64,000 bases of DNA. Origin: Caballeronia ptereochthonis. GTDB lineage: Bacteria; Pseudomonadota; Gammaproteobacteria; Burkholderiales; Burkholderiaceae. Positions 17,718 through 26,171 of this stretch are shown piece by piece. The notes under the pieces were generated by a model. The model saw only the letters and a list, made by a program, of their open reading frames with translations. It did no database searches and was not told where the DNA came from. Each line of letters opens with the position of its first letter. Within the stretch, counting starts at the first letter, position 1. Where the stretch lies: positions 124,001-188,000 of the forward strand of contig NZ_FCOB02000008.1 of the NCBI RefSeq assembly GCF_001545075.1, in the 5' to 3' direction. The translations under genes and the position numbers were made by a program.

Positions 17718-18929
17718 ATGCCCGATTCCACCCGGCGCCGGCCCGATGGCCGGCTGATCCTGTTGCTCGGCGCGCTCGCCGCGTGCGGCCCGCTGTCGAT
17801 CGACATGTATCTGCCGAGCCTTCCTTCGCTCGCGGCTGCGTTCGGCACGAGCCCGGCCGCCGCGCAAAGCACGCTCACGAGCTTCATGTTCGGCTTCTCG
17901 TTCGGCATGCTGCTCTACGGCCCGCTCTCCGATGCCTACGGCCGCCGGCCGGTTCTGCTCGGCGGCATTGCGCTGTACGCGCTCGCGAGCATCGGCTGCG
18001 CGGTGGCGTTCTCCATCGACGCGCTCGTCTTCGTGCGCTTCCTGCAGGCGCTCGGCGCGGGCGCGGCGTCGGTGCTCGCGCGCGCCATCGCCCGCGACGC
18101 CCACGAGCCGACGGACGCCGCCCGCGTGCTGTCGATGCTCTCCATCGTCACGTCGATCGGCCCGCTGCTCGCGCCGTTGATCGGCGGCCAACTGCTCCTG
18201 CTGGGCGGCTGGCGCGTGGTGTTCGTCGCGCTGACGCTCTTCGGCCTGACCTGCGCGGCGACCGCCTTCCTGCGCGTGCCGGAGACGTGGCCGAAGGAAA
18301 AGCGCGCGAGCGCGGCCCTCGGCAAATCGTTCGCCGCGTACGGGCATCTGCTGACCGATCCCGTCACCTGGGGCCATATGATGTGCGGCGGCATGGCCTT
18401 CGCGTCGATGTTCGCGTACATCACCGCCACGCCGTTCGTCTACATCGACTACTTCCACGTGAAGCCGCAGTACTACGGGCTGCTGTTCGGGCTGAACATC
18501 GTCGGCATCATCGCGGGCAATGTGCTGAACACGAAGCTCGTCGGGCATCTCGGCGCGATGAAGATGATTTCCGCCGCGTCCTTCGTGAGCGTCGTGGCGG
18601 CGCTGGCGGTCGCGCTCATGTCGCTGACGGGCTGGGGCGGATTGTGGTCGATCGTCGTGTGCCTGTTCTTCGTGGTCGGCGTGGTCGGTTTGCTGTCGGC
18701 CAATTGCACGACCGAGCTGATGCATCGCTATCCGCGCAATGCCGGCGCGGCGGCCGCCGTTTTCGGCGCGATGCAGCTCGGGCTCGGCGCGCTGTCGAGT
18801 CTCGCGGTGGGCTTTTTCCACGACGTCTCGCCGCACGGCATGGGCATCGTGATCGGCGTCTGCGGCGTGCTGACCTTCGCCGGGCGCACGCTGGTGCTGC
18901 GCTCGCATGCGGCGCCCGTGAAGGTCTGA
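17718..18929 (+). CDS. Bcr/CflA family MFS drug exporter
   Basis: 403 aa major facilitator with 12 predicted membrane helices. Helix 1 carries GPLSIDMYLPSLPSLA, the Bcr/CflA signature. The MFS motif A equivalent is GPLSDAYGRRPVLLGG (about residues 73-88) and GALGAGAASVLARAIARD follows in helix 4. Probable proton-driven export of small drugs or metabolites across the inner membrane. ATG 17718 begins with a short basic cytosolic tail; a GTG 33 nt upstream is the alternative. It converges with the peptidase gene, one base between stops. Confidence 0.88.
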   Translation: MPDSTRRRPDGRLILLLGALAACGPLSIDMYLPSLPSLAAAFGTSPAAAQSTLTSFMFGFSFGMLLYGPLSDAYGRRPVLLGGIALYALASIGCAVAFSIDALVFVRFLQALGAGAASVLARAIARDAHEPTDAARVLSMLSIVTSIGPLLAPLIGGQLLLLGGWRVVFVALTLFGLTCAATAFLRVPETWPKEKRASAALGKSFAAYGHLLTDPVTWGHMMCGGMAFASMFAYITATPFVYIDYFHVKPQYYGLLFGLNIVGIIAGNVLNTKLVGHLGAMKMISAASFVSVVAALAVALMSLTGWGGLWSIVVCLFFVVGVVGLLSANCTTELMHRYPRNAGAAAAVFGAMQLGLGALSSLAVGFFHDVSPHGMGIVIGVCGVLTFAGRTLVLRSHAAPVKV

Positions 18930-18930
18930 A

Positions 18931-21042
18931 TCAGGCGAGCGGCCCGATCGTCGAAGCCAGGAAGGTGAACGCCGCCGCTTCCGCCTGTGCGACCGCTTCC
19001 GGCTCGACGCCCGCGCCGTGCCCACCCTCGCCGGTTTCCTGATACCAGACGTTTTCATGGCCTTGCGCCTGCATCTTCGCGGCCATCTTGCGCGCGTGGC
19101 CGGGATGCACGCGGTCGTCGCTCGTCGATGACGTGAACAGCGCCGGCGGATATGCGACACCCGCCTTCACATTCTGATAGGGCGAGTAGCTCATGAGATG
19201 GCGCAGATCGTCGGCATTGTCGGGGTCGCCGTATTCGTCGATCCACGATGCGCCCTGCAGCAGCGTGTGAAAGCGCGCCATGTCCAGCAACGGCACCTCC
19301 GACAGCACCGCGCCGAAGAGCTCCGGCCGCTGCACCATGCACACGCCCGCGAGCAGGCCGCCGTTGCTGCCGCCGCGAATCGCGAGGTGCTTCGGCGTGG
19401 TGACGCCGGTGTCGACCAGCGCTTGCGCCACCGCGATGAAATCGTCGAAGGAAACCTGGCGATTCTCGCGCAGCGCCGCCTGATGCCACGCTGGCCCGAA
19501 CTCGCCGCCGCCGCGGATGTTCGCGATCGCGTAAAGCCCGCCTCGTTCGAGCCAGGCGATGCCGGTGGTCGCGTCGTAGCCGGGATCGAGCGCGACTTCG
19601 AAGCCGCCGTAGCCGTAGAGCAGGCAAGGGCGTGCATCCGTGCTCGTTTCGAGATCTCGTCCGATCAGCCAGTAGGGAATGCGCTCGCCGTCCGGCGCGA
19701 CCGCGTGGCGGCGCACGGCGGTCAGCCCCGTCGCGTCGAACTGCGCGGGCAGGCGCGCGAGCAGCTTCCAGGGCGCGTCGTCGGCGAGATCGGCGTGATA
19801 GAGCGACGGCGGCAGCAGAAAATGCTCGACGTGGACGAGCACGGTGTCGTCGCGCTCGCTGTCGATCGAATCGACATACGACTGGCTCGCCTCGGGCAGC
19901 GCGAATTCGCGAGACTCCCATGCGGCGTTCCCGATCGCGGGCGGACGCAGCAACATGACGCGCGGCACGCCGTCGTCCATCTGCGAGACGATCAGCCAGT
20001 GCTTCGTGAAGTCGATGCCCGCGAGCACAAGACGCTCCGACGGCGTGAAGAGCGCGGTGAAATCACGCGAGCCTTCGAGAAACGCGTCGCGCCGGATGAC
20101 GGTCAGCGTGCCGGGCGCATGGCGGCGGCCGCCCGCGTTCCAGTGCTTGCGCGGCGTGACGAAGAGCCAGCCGTTCCAGTGCTCGAGCTCCGCATGCGAC
20201 GGCAGATCGTACTGGCGCCATTCGTTCGCGCTCTCATCGAGCCAGTAGTTGAGCGTGTCGTAGAACGTCACCGCGCGCGAGGCGAGATGCAGCTTCTCGA
20301 TCGGATCGTAGTCCGCGCCCGCCGACACGTCGCGCCGATTGCCCTCGAACACGACCGGCGCGCGTTCGAGCGGCGTGCCGCGCTTCCAGCGCCGTGCCTG
20401 GCGCGGAAAGCCGGAGGTCGTGAGCGCGGCGCGCGGGTTCGTCTTGCTGTCGTCCCAGCCGACGTAGACGGTATCGCGATCGATCCACGAGATATCGTGC
20501 TTGCCGACCTCGGGCAGCGCGAAGCCGTCGACGACGAAGCTTTTCGATGCGATATCGAACTCGCGCACGATGCACGCGTCCGAGCCGCCCGGCGACAGGC
20601 TCACCAGCGCGCGATCGTAATCGGGGTAGAGCATGTCGAAGTCGGCGAGCGCCCAGCGGGTGTCGTCATCTTCACGCGTGTTGAGGTCGAGCGCGTCGAC
20701 GTCGAGGACCGTTTCCCATTCGGGTGTGCCCGCGAGCCAGGCGCTCCAGGGCGCGCGGCGCACGATGCCGAGCGGATGCGCGTCGTCCTGCCAGGTGTTG
20801 TAGGCCCAGTCGCGATAACGCGAGCAGGTGACGATGCGGTCCTTCGACGTATAAGCCGCCTCCAGCCGCGCGGCGAGCGCACGTGCTTCGGACGTCTCGC
20901 CGAACGCGGCTGAGGTACGGCGGTTCTGGGCATCGACCCAGGCTTGCGCGTGCGGGTCGTCGAGTGCTTCGAGACCGATGAAGGGATCGGGACCGTCCGA
21001 CGGGGTCCAGGCGAGTTCGGGATGCGAGGAGAGAAGGGTCAT
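18931..21042 (-). CDS. Prolyl oligopeptidase family serine peptidase
   Basis: 703 aa cytosolic-type peptidase without a signal peptide. The N-terminal part (about 1-420) is the beta-propeller that gates access. The C-terminal alpha/beta-hydrolase has the nucleophile Ser in IRGGSNGGLLAG (about residue 553), the Asp in STSDDRVHPGHA (about 645) and the His in GEGGHGAG (about 680). It should cleave short peptides after proline, though oligopeptidase B-like specificity is possible. The Met at 21042 begins the conserved WTPSDGPDPF region. A terminator lies upstream, belonging to the neighbouring ABC operon. Confidence 0.9.
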   Translation of the reverse strand: MTLLSSHPELAWTPSDGPDPFIGLEALDDPHAQAWVDAQNRRTSAAFGETSEARALAARLEAAYTSKDRIVTCSRYRDWAYNTWQDDAHPLGIVRRAPWSAWLAGTPEWETVLDVDALDLNTREDDDTRWALADFDMLYPDYDRALVSLSPGGSDACIVREFDIASKSFVVDGFALPEVGKHDISWIDRDTVYVGWDDSKTNPRAALTTSGFPRQARRWKRGTPLERAPVVFEGNRRDVSAGADYDPIEKLHLASRAVTFYDTLNYWLDESANEWRQYDLPSHAELEHWNGWLFVTPRKHWNAGGRRHAPGTLTVIRRDAFLEGSRDFTALFTPSERLVLAGIDFTKHWLIVSQMDDGVPRVMLLRPPAIGNAAWESREFALPEASQSYVDSIDSERDDTVLVHVEHFLLPPSLYHADLADDAPWKLLARLPAQFDATGLTAVRRHAVAPDGERIPYWLIGRDLETSTDARPCLLYGYGGFEVALDPGYDATTGIAWLERGGLYAIANIRGGGEFGPAWHQAALRENRQVSFDDFIAVAQALVDTGVTTPKHLAIRGGSNGGLLAGVCMVQRPELFGAVLSEVPLLDMARFHTLLQGASWIDEYGDPDNADDLRHLMSYSPYQNVKAGVAYPPALFTSSTSDDRVHPGHARKMAAKMQAQGHENVWYQETGEGGHGAGVEPEAVAQAEAAAFTFLASTIGPLA

Positions 21043-21100
21043 GCGGCGCCAGGCGAATCCAAATGCAAAACGCCGATTGTGCCTGTAATGGAGCCGCAAT

Positions 21101-21128
21101 GAAAAAGCCGCGCATCGGGCGCGGCTTT
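21101..21128 (-). terminator. Rho-independent terminator of the sugar ABC operon
   Basis: AAAGCCGCGC and GCGCGGCTTT pair around a five-base loop, with a T-run on the minus strand. It lies 23 nt past the ATPase stop. Confidence 0.8.
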
Positions 21129-21150
21129 CGAGGTCAGTCGAAGGGCAGGA

Positions 21151-22269
21151 TCAGGCCAGCCGTTCTTCCGTCTGCGGATCGAACAGCACGGCTTTCGACA
21201 CGTCGAAAAGCAGCGTCGACGTCGACGTCGGCTGCGGATTCGACGCCGGGTGCACGCGCGAAACGATGCGCTTGCCGTTCACCTGCGCGAACACGAGCGT
21301 GTCCGGGCCGGTCGGCTCGATCACGTCGACGCGCACGTCGACCGCTTGCAGGCTCGAATCCGACACATCGTGCGCGCTGCGCGAATCGGTGATGCGTTCC
21401 GGGCGCAGGCCGAGAATCACGTCCTGGCCGACCTTGCCGCGCAGACGGCCCGCGTCGAACGGCAGGTTCAGCACCTTCTGCCCGACGCCGGTATCCAGCT
21501 GCAGGCCGACACCCGCGCCCGACTCGACCAGCTTGCCGCTGATGAAGTTCATCGGCGGCGCGCCGATGAAGCCCGCGACGAACAGGTTCGCCGGCGAATC
21601 GTAGATTTCCTGCGGCGCGCCGAACTGCTGCACGATGCCGTCCTTCATCACCGCGATGCGATCGCCGAGCGTCATCGCTTCGATCTGATCGTGCGTCACG
21701 TAGACGATCGTCGTGCCGAGGCGCTGATGCAGCAGCTTGATCTCCGAGCGCATCTCGATGCGCAGCTTCGCGTCGAGGTTGGAGAGCGGCTCGTCGAACA
21801 GGAACATCACCGGATCGCGCGCGAGCGCACGGCCCATCGCGACGCGCTGACGCTGGCCGCCCGAGAGCTGCCCCGGCTTGCGGTCGAGCAGGTGACCGAT
21901 CTGCAGCGTTTCCGACACGCGGTCGACGATTTTCTTTTGCTCGTCCTTCGGCACCTTGCGGATGTTGAGGCCGAACGAGATGTTGTCGCGCACGCTCATG
22001 GAGGGGTAGAGCGCGTAGGACTGGAACACCATCGCGATGTCGCGGTCCTTCGGCGAGAGATCGTTGACGGTCTTGCCGTCGATCATGATCTGGCCTTTGG
22101 TCACGGTTTCGAGCCCCGCGATCATGTTGAGCAAGGTCGACTTGCCGCAGCCCGAGCCGCCGACGAGGATCAGGAACTGACCGTCCTCGATGTCGATGTT
22201 GACGCCCTTGAGAACCGGCACCCCGTTCGGGTAGGTCTTGTACACGTCACGGATGGAAAGGCTTGCCAT
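21151..22269 (-). CDS. Sugar ABC transporter ATP-binding protein (MalK/UgpC type)
   Basis: 372 aa ATPase. Walker A GGSGCGKST (about residues 37-45), Q-loop VFQSYALYP, signature LSGGQRQRVAMGRA, Walker B VMFLFDEPLSNLD and switch VYVTHDQ are all present. A C-terminal OB/TOBE regulatory domain (about 240-372) follows, as in MalK-type carbohydrate importers. It is the last gene of the leftward operon with binding protein and two permeases. The genes opposite encode glucose 6-phosphate metabolism, so the imported sugar is probably glucose or a related hexose. Confidence 0.93.
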   Translation of the reverse strand: MASLSIRDVYKTYPNGVPVLKGVNIDIEDGQFLILVGGSGCGKSTLLNMIAGLETVTKGQIMIDGKTVNDLSPKDRDIAMVFQSYALYPSMSVRDNISFGLNIRKVPKDEQKKIVDRVSETLQIGHLLDRKPGQLSGGQRQRVAMGRALARDPVMFLFDEPLSNLDAKLRIEMRSEIKLLHQRLGTTIVYVTHDQIEAMTLGDRIAVMKDGIVQQFGAPQEIYDSPANLFVAGFIGAPPMNFISGKLVESGAGVGLQLDTGVGQKVLNLPFDAGRLRGKVGQDVILGLRPERITDSRSAHDVSDSSLQAVDVRVDVIEPTGPDTLVFAQVNGKRIVSRVHPASNPQPTSTSTLLFDVSKAVLFDPQTEERLA

Positions 22270-22304
22270 GTGAATCCTCTATATCTCTATCGGGTGATGT
22301 CCGA

Positions 22305-23162
22305 TTAACCCTTCACCGCGCCGGCCGTCAGCCCGCGCACGAAATAGCGTCCCGCGATCATGTAGACGAGAATGGTCGGCAATGCGGCGATGATCGCGCC
22401 CGCCATGTCGACGTTGTATTCCTTCACGCCCGTCGACGTGTTCACGAGGTTGTTCAGCGCGACCGTGATCGGCATGGAATCCACGCCCGAGAACACGATA
22501 CCGAACAGGAAGTCATTCCAGATCTGCGTGAACTGCCAGATCAGGCACACCATGAAGATCGGCAGCGACACGGGCAGCAGGATCTTCGTGAAGATCGTGA
22601 AGAAGCCCGCGCCGTCGATGCGCGCCGCCTTCACGAGCTCGGCCGGAATGCTCACGTAGAAGTTGCGGAAGAACATCGTCGTGAACGCGATGCCGTAGAT
22701 CACGTGCACGAGCACGAGGCCGGTCGTCGTGTTCGAGAGGCCGAGGAAGCCTTGCAGGCGCGCCATCGGCAGCAGGATCGCCTGGAAGGGGATGAAGCAG
22801 CCGACCAGCAGCATGGTGAAGAACGCATCCGCGCCGCGAAAGCGCCAGTGCGTGAGCACGTAGCCGTTGAACGCGCCGACGAACGAGGAAATCAGCACGG
22901 CCGGAATCACCATGCGCACCGAGTTCATGAAGAACGGCTGCATGCCGTCGCAGCGCACGCCGGTACACGCTTCCTGCCATGCCTTCACCCAGGGCGCGAA
23001 CGTCCAGTGCACGGGTGGCGTGAGCAGGTTGCCCGTGCGAAGCTGGTCGAGGTCCTTGAACGACGTCGACAGCATCACGTAGATCGGGAACAGGAAGTAA
23101 AGGGCGAAAAGAATCAGCACCGCGTAAATGACGGCGCGGCTGATCGTCATGTTAGGCTGCAT
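22305..23162 (-). CDS. Sugar ABC transporter permease, second subunit (MalG type)
   Basis: 285 aa permease with six membrane helices. The EAA loop that docks the ATPase is the segment AELVKAARIDGAGFFTIFTKILLP (about residues 180-203). It begins inside the end of the first permease gene (11-nt overlap), indicating coupled translation. A charged insert TGVRCDGMQPF in the first periplasmic loop is typical of the glucose/mannose GtsC-like group. It is 35 nt upstream of the ATPase gene. Confidence 0.92.
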   Translation of the reverse strand: MQPNMTISRAVIYAVLILFALYFLFPIYVMLSTSFKDLDQLRTGNLLTPPVHWTFAPWVKAWQEACTGVRCDGMQPFFMNSVRMVIPAVLISSFVGAFNGYVLTHWRFRGADAFFTMLLVGCFIPFQAILLPMARLQGFLGLSNTTTGLVLVHVIYGIAFTTMFFRNFYVSIPAELVKAARIDGAGFFTIFTKILLPVSLPIFMVCLIWQFTQIWNDFLFGIVFSGVDSMPITVALNNLVNTSTGVKEYNVDMAGAIIAALPTILVYMIAGRYFVRGLTAGAVKG

Positions 23163-24090
23163 TGCGGGTGCTCCTCGATTCCAGATACATGAGCGGCACG
23201 AGCACCGCGACGACCGTGGCGAGCATCATCATCGACGACGCGGCGCCGACACCCAGCTGGCCCCGGTTGAACGAGAACGTGTACATGAAGATCGCCGGCA
23301 GCGACGAGGAGGTGCCCGGGCCGCCCGCCGTCAGCGCTACGACGAGGTCGAAGGTCTTGATCGTGATGTGGCAGAGAATCAGCAGCACGGAGAAGAACAC
23401 CGGGCGCATGCTCGGAATCACGATCTTGCGGTAGATGGTCGGCAGGGTCGCGCCGTCCACTTGCGCGGCCTTGAAGATTTCGCTGTCTACGCCGCGCAGG
23501 CCCGCGAGGAACAGCGCCATCACGAAGCCGGTCGACTGCCACACCGCTGCGATCACCACGCAGAAGATCGCCTTGTCCGGGTCGCCCAGCCAGTTGAACG
23601 AAAAGCTCGTCCAGCCCCAGTCGTGGAACACCTTTTCGAGGCCGAGGCCCGGGTTCAGGATCCACTGCCATGCGGTGCCCGTCACGATGAAGGAAAGCGC
23701 CATCGGATAGAGGAAGATCGCGCGCAGTGCGCCTTCGTTGCGAATCTTCTGGTCGAGCAGGATCGCAAGGAACAGCCCGAGGACGACGCAGATCCCGATG
23801 AACGGAATGCCGAACCAGCCGAGATTGGCGGCGGAAGTCCACCAGACGTCGTTGGCGAAGAGCTGCCGGTAACGGTCGAAGCCCGCGAAATCGTAGCGCG
23901 GCATCAGCCGTGATTCGGAGAGCGAGAGATAACCGGTAATGGCGATGAAGCCGTACACGAAGATGAGCGCGATCACGATGCTGGGCGCGAGCACCAGCTT
24001 CGGAATCCAGCGATCGGCGAGTGCCGACGTCGGCGAGGCGCGACGGGGCGGATTTTGCGGTTTCTTGTCCGCGGTGACGGAGGCAGTCAC
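23152..24090 (-). CDS. Sugar ABC transporter permease, first subunit (MalF type)
   Basis: 312 aa permease; a Lys/Pro-rich N-terminal tail is followed by six predicted helices, the first being VLAPSIVIALIFVYGFIAIT. The EAA loop reads EIFKAAQVDGATLPTIYRKI (about 220-239). It pairs with the MalG-type subunit to form the membrane pore. Upstream is a long intercistronic gap (208 nt) carrying a perfect 13-bp hairpin that separates it from the binding-protein gene. Confidence 0.92.
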   Translation of the reverse strand: MTASVTADKKPQNPPRRASPTSALADRWIPKLVLAPSIVIALIFVYGFIAITGYLSLSESRLMPRYDFAGFDRYRQLFANDVWWTSAANLGWFGIPFIGICVVLGLFLAILLDQKIRNEGALRAIFLYPMALSFIVTGTAWQWILNPGLGLEKVFHDWGWTSFSFNWLGDPDKAIFCVVIAAVWQSTGFVMALFLAGLRGVDSEIFKAAQVDGATLPTIYRKIVIPSMRPVFFSVLLILCHITIKTFDLVVALTAGGPGTSSSLPAIFMYTFSFNRGQLGVGAASSMMMLATVVAVLVPLMYLESRSTRNAA

Positions 24091-24224
24091 GACTCGACTC
24101 CTGGAAGATGCGCCGGCGCTTTCGTGCGTCTGATTGCACTGACTTGCGCGCTTGCGGCGGGTAGCCGTGCTCTGAGCGTAGCCGGCGCTTGATGATGCGA
24201 AGTTGCTGTTGCGGTCTTGCGGCC

Positions 24225-24255
24225 CGCGCGGCGCGCCCTGGAGGCGCGCCGCGCG
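24225..24255 (-). promoter_or_regulatory. Intercistronic hairpin between binding protein and permease genes
   Basis: CGCGCGGCGCGCC and GGCGCGCCGCGCG form a perfect 13-bp stem around the loop CTGGA, without a clear T-run. In other ABC operons a stable stem after the binding-protein gene protects that part of the mRNA and raises its level over the permeases. Its position suggests the same job here; function is inferred. Confidence 0.55.
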
Positions 24256-24298
24256 ATGTGGCCTTGCTTCACGGCCCTGACGCGGCCGTTTTGCTGCC

Positions 24299-25552
24299 TT
24301 ACTTCGTCTTGGCGGCGTTCGCGAGCGCCTGCACCGCGCTCTTCGAATCCTGCGACGAATTCATGAACTTCGTCACGACGTCGGTCATGGCGCCTGCGAC
24401 CGCGTCGCCCTGAGCCATGCCGTGCGCGAGCGACGGAACGTAGCCGCCCGATTTGATCGCCGTCTGTTCATCAGAGTAGGACTTCTTCGCGCAGTCGTCG
24501 AACTTCTCCATCGGGACGCCGAGACGGACCGGGATCGAGCCCTTGTACAGGCTGAACTGCTCCTGGAATTCCGGCGACATGATGGTCTTCGCGAGCGCGA
24601 GCTGGCCCGGCGTCGCGGCCTTCTGGCCCTTCTGCTGGAAGAACACGAACGAGTCGACGTTGAACGTGTAGGCCTTTTCCGTGCCCGGCACCGGCGCGCA
24701 GATGTAGTCCGTGCCCGCCTTCTTGTTCGCGCCGGCGAATTCGCCCTTCGCCCAGTCGCCCATGAACTGCATGCCGGCCTTGCCCTGGATGACCATGGCG
24801 GTGGCGAGGTTCCAGTCACGGCCCGTGCGTCCGCTGTCGAAGTAGCCCTGGATCTTGCGCACCGTATCGAACACCTGAACCATCTTGTCCGAGGTCAGGG
24901 TCTTCTGGTCGAGATCGACGATCGCCTTCTTGTAGAAATCCGCGCCTTGCGAGAGCACGACGTCTTCCCACAGCGTCAGGTCCTGCCACGGCTGGCCGCC
25001 CATCGCGATCGGCATGATGCCCGCGGCCTTCATCTTGTCGGCGACCTGGAAGAACTCGTTCCAGTTGGTCGGTACCTTGCCGCCCGCCTTGTCGAGCGCC
25101 GCCTTGTTGATGTACAGCCAGTTCACGCGATGCACCGAGAAGGGCGCCGCGACGTAGTGGCCGTCCGCGTGGATGATCTTGTCGATTTCCGGCGGCAGGT
25201 TCTTCTTCCAGTCGCCGGCGACGGAATCGATCGGCACGAGCACGCCTTGCTCCGCCCATTCCTGGATCAGCGGGCCCTTGATCTGCGCCGCCGACGGCGC
25301 GTTGCCAGAGATCACCTGGGTCTTGAGCGCGGTCATCGCGGCCGCGCCCGCGCCGCCCGCGACGGCGAAGTCCTTCCAGGTATAGCCCTGCTTGGTCATG
25401 TCGTCCTTGAGCACGCCGACCGCTTTCGATTCGCCGCCGGACGTCCACCAGTGCAGCACGGAAACGGCTTCGGCAGCCTGCACCGCCGACGCCGTCGCGC
25501 CGCACAGAAGACCTGCGGCGCACAGCGCGCCCATGAGCTTACGGACTTTCAT
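24299..25552 (-). CDS. Sugar ABC transporter substrate-binding protein
   Basis: 417 aa periplasmic binding protein with a signal peptide (MKVRKLMGALCAAGLLCG.. ending AVQA|AE). The mature protein begins VSVLHWWTSGGESKAV, a hallmark of the glucose/mannose-type family 1 binding proteins, and contains the hinge segment MGDWAKGEFAG (about 270-280). GGAGGAG stands eight bases before the ATG. It is the first gene of the leftward importer operon and is divergent from zwf, which suggests hexose uptake feeding the Entner-Doudoroff pathway. Confidence 0.92.
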   Translation of the reverse strand: MKVRKLMGALCAAGLLCGATASAVQAAEAVSVLHWWTSGGESKAVGVLKDDMTKQGYTWKDFAVAGGAGAAAMTALKTQVISGNAPSAAQIKGPLIQEWAEQGVLVPIDSVAGDWKKNLPPEIDKIIHADGHYVAAPFSVHRVNWLYINKAALDKAGGKVPTNWNEFFQVADKMKAAGIMPIAMGGQPWQDLTLWEDVVLSQGADFYKKAIVDLDQKTLTSDKMVQVFDTVRKIQGYFDSGRTGRDWNLATAMVIQGKAGMQFMGDWAKGEFAGANKKAGTDYICAPVPGTEKAYTFNVDSFVFFQQKGQKAATPGQLALAKTIMSPEFQEQFSLYKGSIPVRLGVPMEKFDDCAKKSYSDEQTAIKSGGYVPSLAHGMAQGDAVAGAMTDVVTKFMNSSQDSKSAVQALANAAKTK

Positions 25553-26024
25553 TGTTTATCTCCTCCAGACACCTGAACAAGAAACGATTGGCTCCCGATG
25601 CCGCCAGAAGCATTGTTAAGAAGCGGTGGTCAAAAACGGCAAACCTGGATGGCCGGAAATCGGCGGTGTCGGCGGGAAGCGGCAGGCGCGGGACGCGTTG
25701 AACGCGGCGCGCGTGCGTGGCCGTCAGACCGAAATACGGCCGCACGGCTCTCAAGAGATGAGTGGGTTGAATCGCAACTGCTGTCTCCTCTTTTGATTTT
25801 TGCCCGGTCCGGCGCGCCTTGCCTGAAAGGCGGGGCGCATCGGGCGGCGAGCGCGAGGCTGTGCGCATGTGGGTCGCAAGACACGCCCGCCGTAAAAAGC
25901 GGTGCGCCGCGGGCTCCGTTAACATGCGCTCAGCAGGTCACCTCGGGAAACTGCCGCGTGCCATTCGATCGATCCCGACTGATCCGATTGACAGCGCTAT
26001 TTTTCCTTCGATGACATTTCCTCT
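25553..26024. other. Divergent control region between sugar importer and zwf
   Basis: No gene is supported here. The right end carries the zwf promoter and HexR-like palindrome. A TTGACA stands at 25989-25994 but lacks a good -10 box. I could not find a second HexR-like palindrome near the importer start. Confidence 0.4.
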
Positions 26025-26052
26025 TGATTTGGATTGTAGTTAAACTACAATT
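26025..26052 (+). promoter_or_regulatory. Promoter of zwf-pgl-glk/hexR
   Basis: TTGATT (26025-26030) and TACAAT (26047-26052) are separated by 16 nt. Transcription would start near 26059, which excludes the longer zwf frame beginning at 26055. The spacer and -10 box lie inside the HexR-like palindrome. Confidence 0.6.
26034..26052. promoter_or_regulatory. HexR-type operator (perfect 19-bp palindrome)
   Basis: ATTGTAGTT-A-AACTACAAT is a perfect palindrome. HexR regulators of other proteobacteria bind sites of the form TGTARTTWWAYTACA, which this matches. It covers the zwf spacer and -10, so binding should block transcription. The ED intermediate KDPG is the usual inducer of HexR; that is family knowledge. 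Confidence 0.75.
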
Positions 26053-26171
26053 CAGTGTCAAAAAAATTTTTATCGGACTACGGCGCGTCGCTCGACTGGC
26101 CGATTCATGGTCCGGTGGGCGGTACGGCCCGATTCGATTCACCTTCAGCTCTGGAACCCACGTTCAGACTC

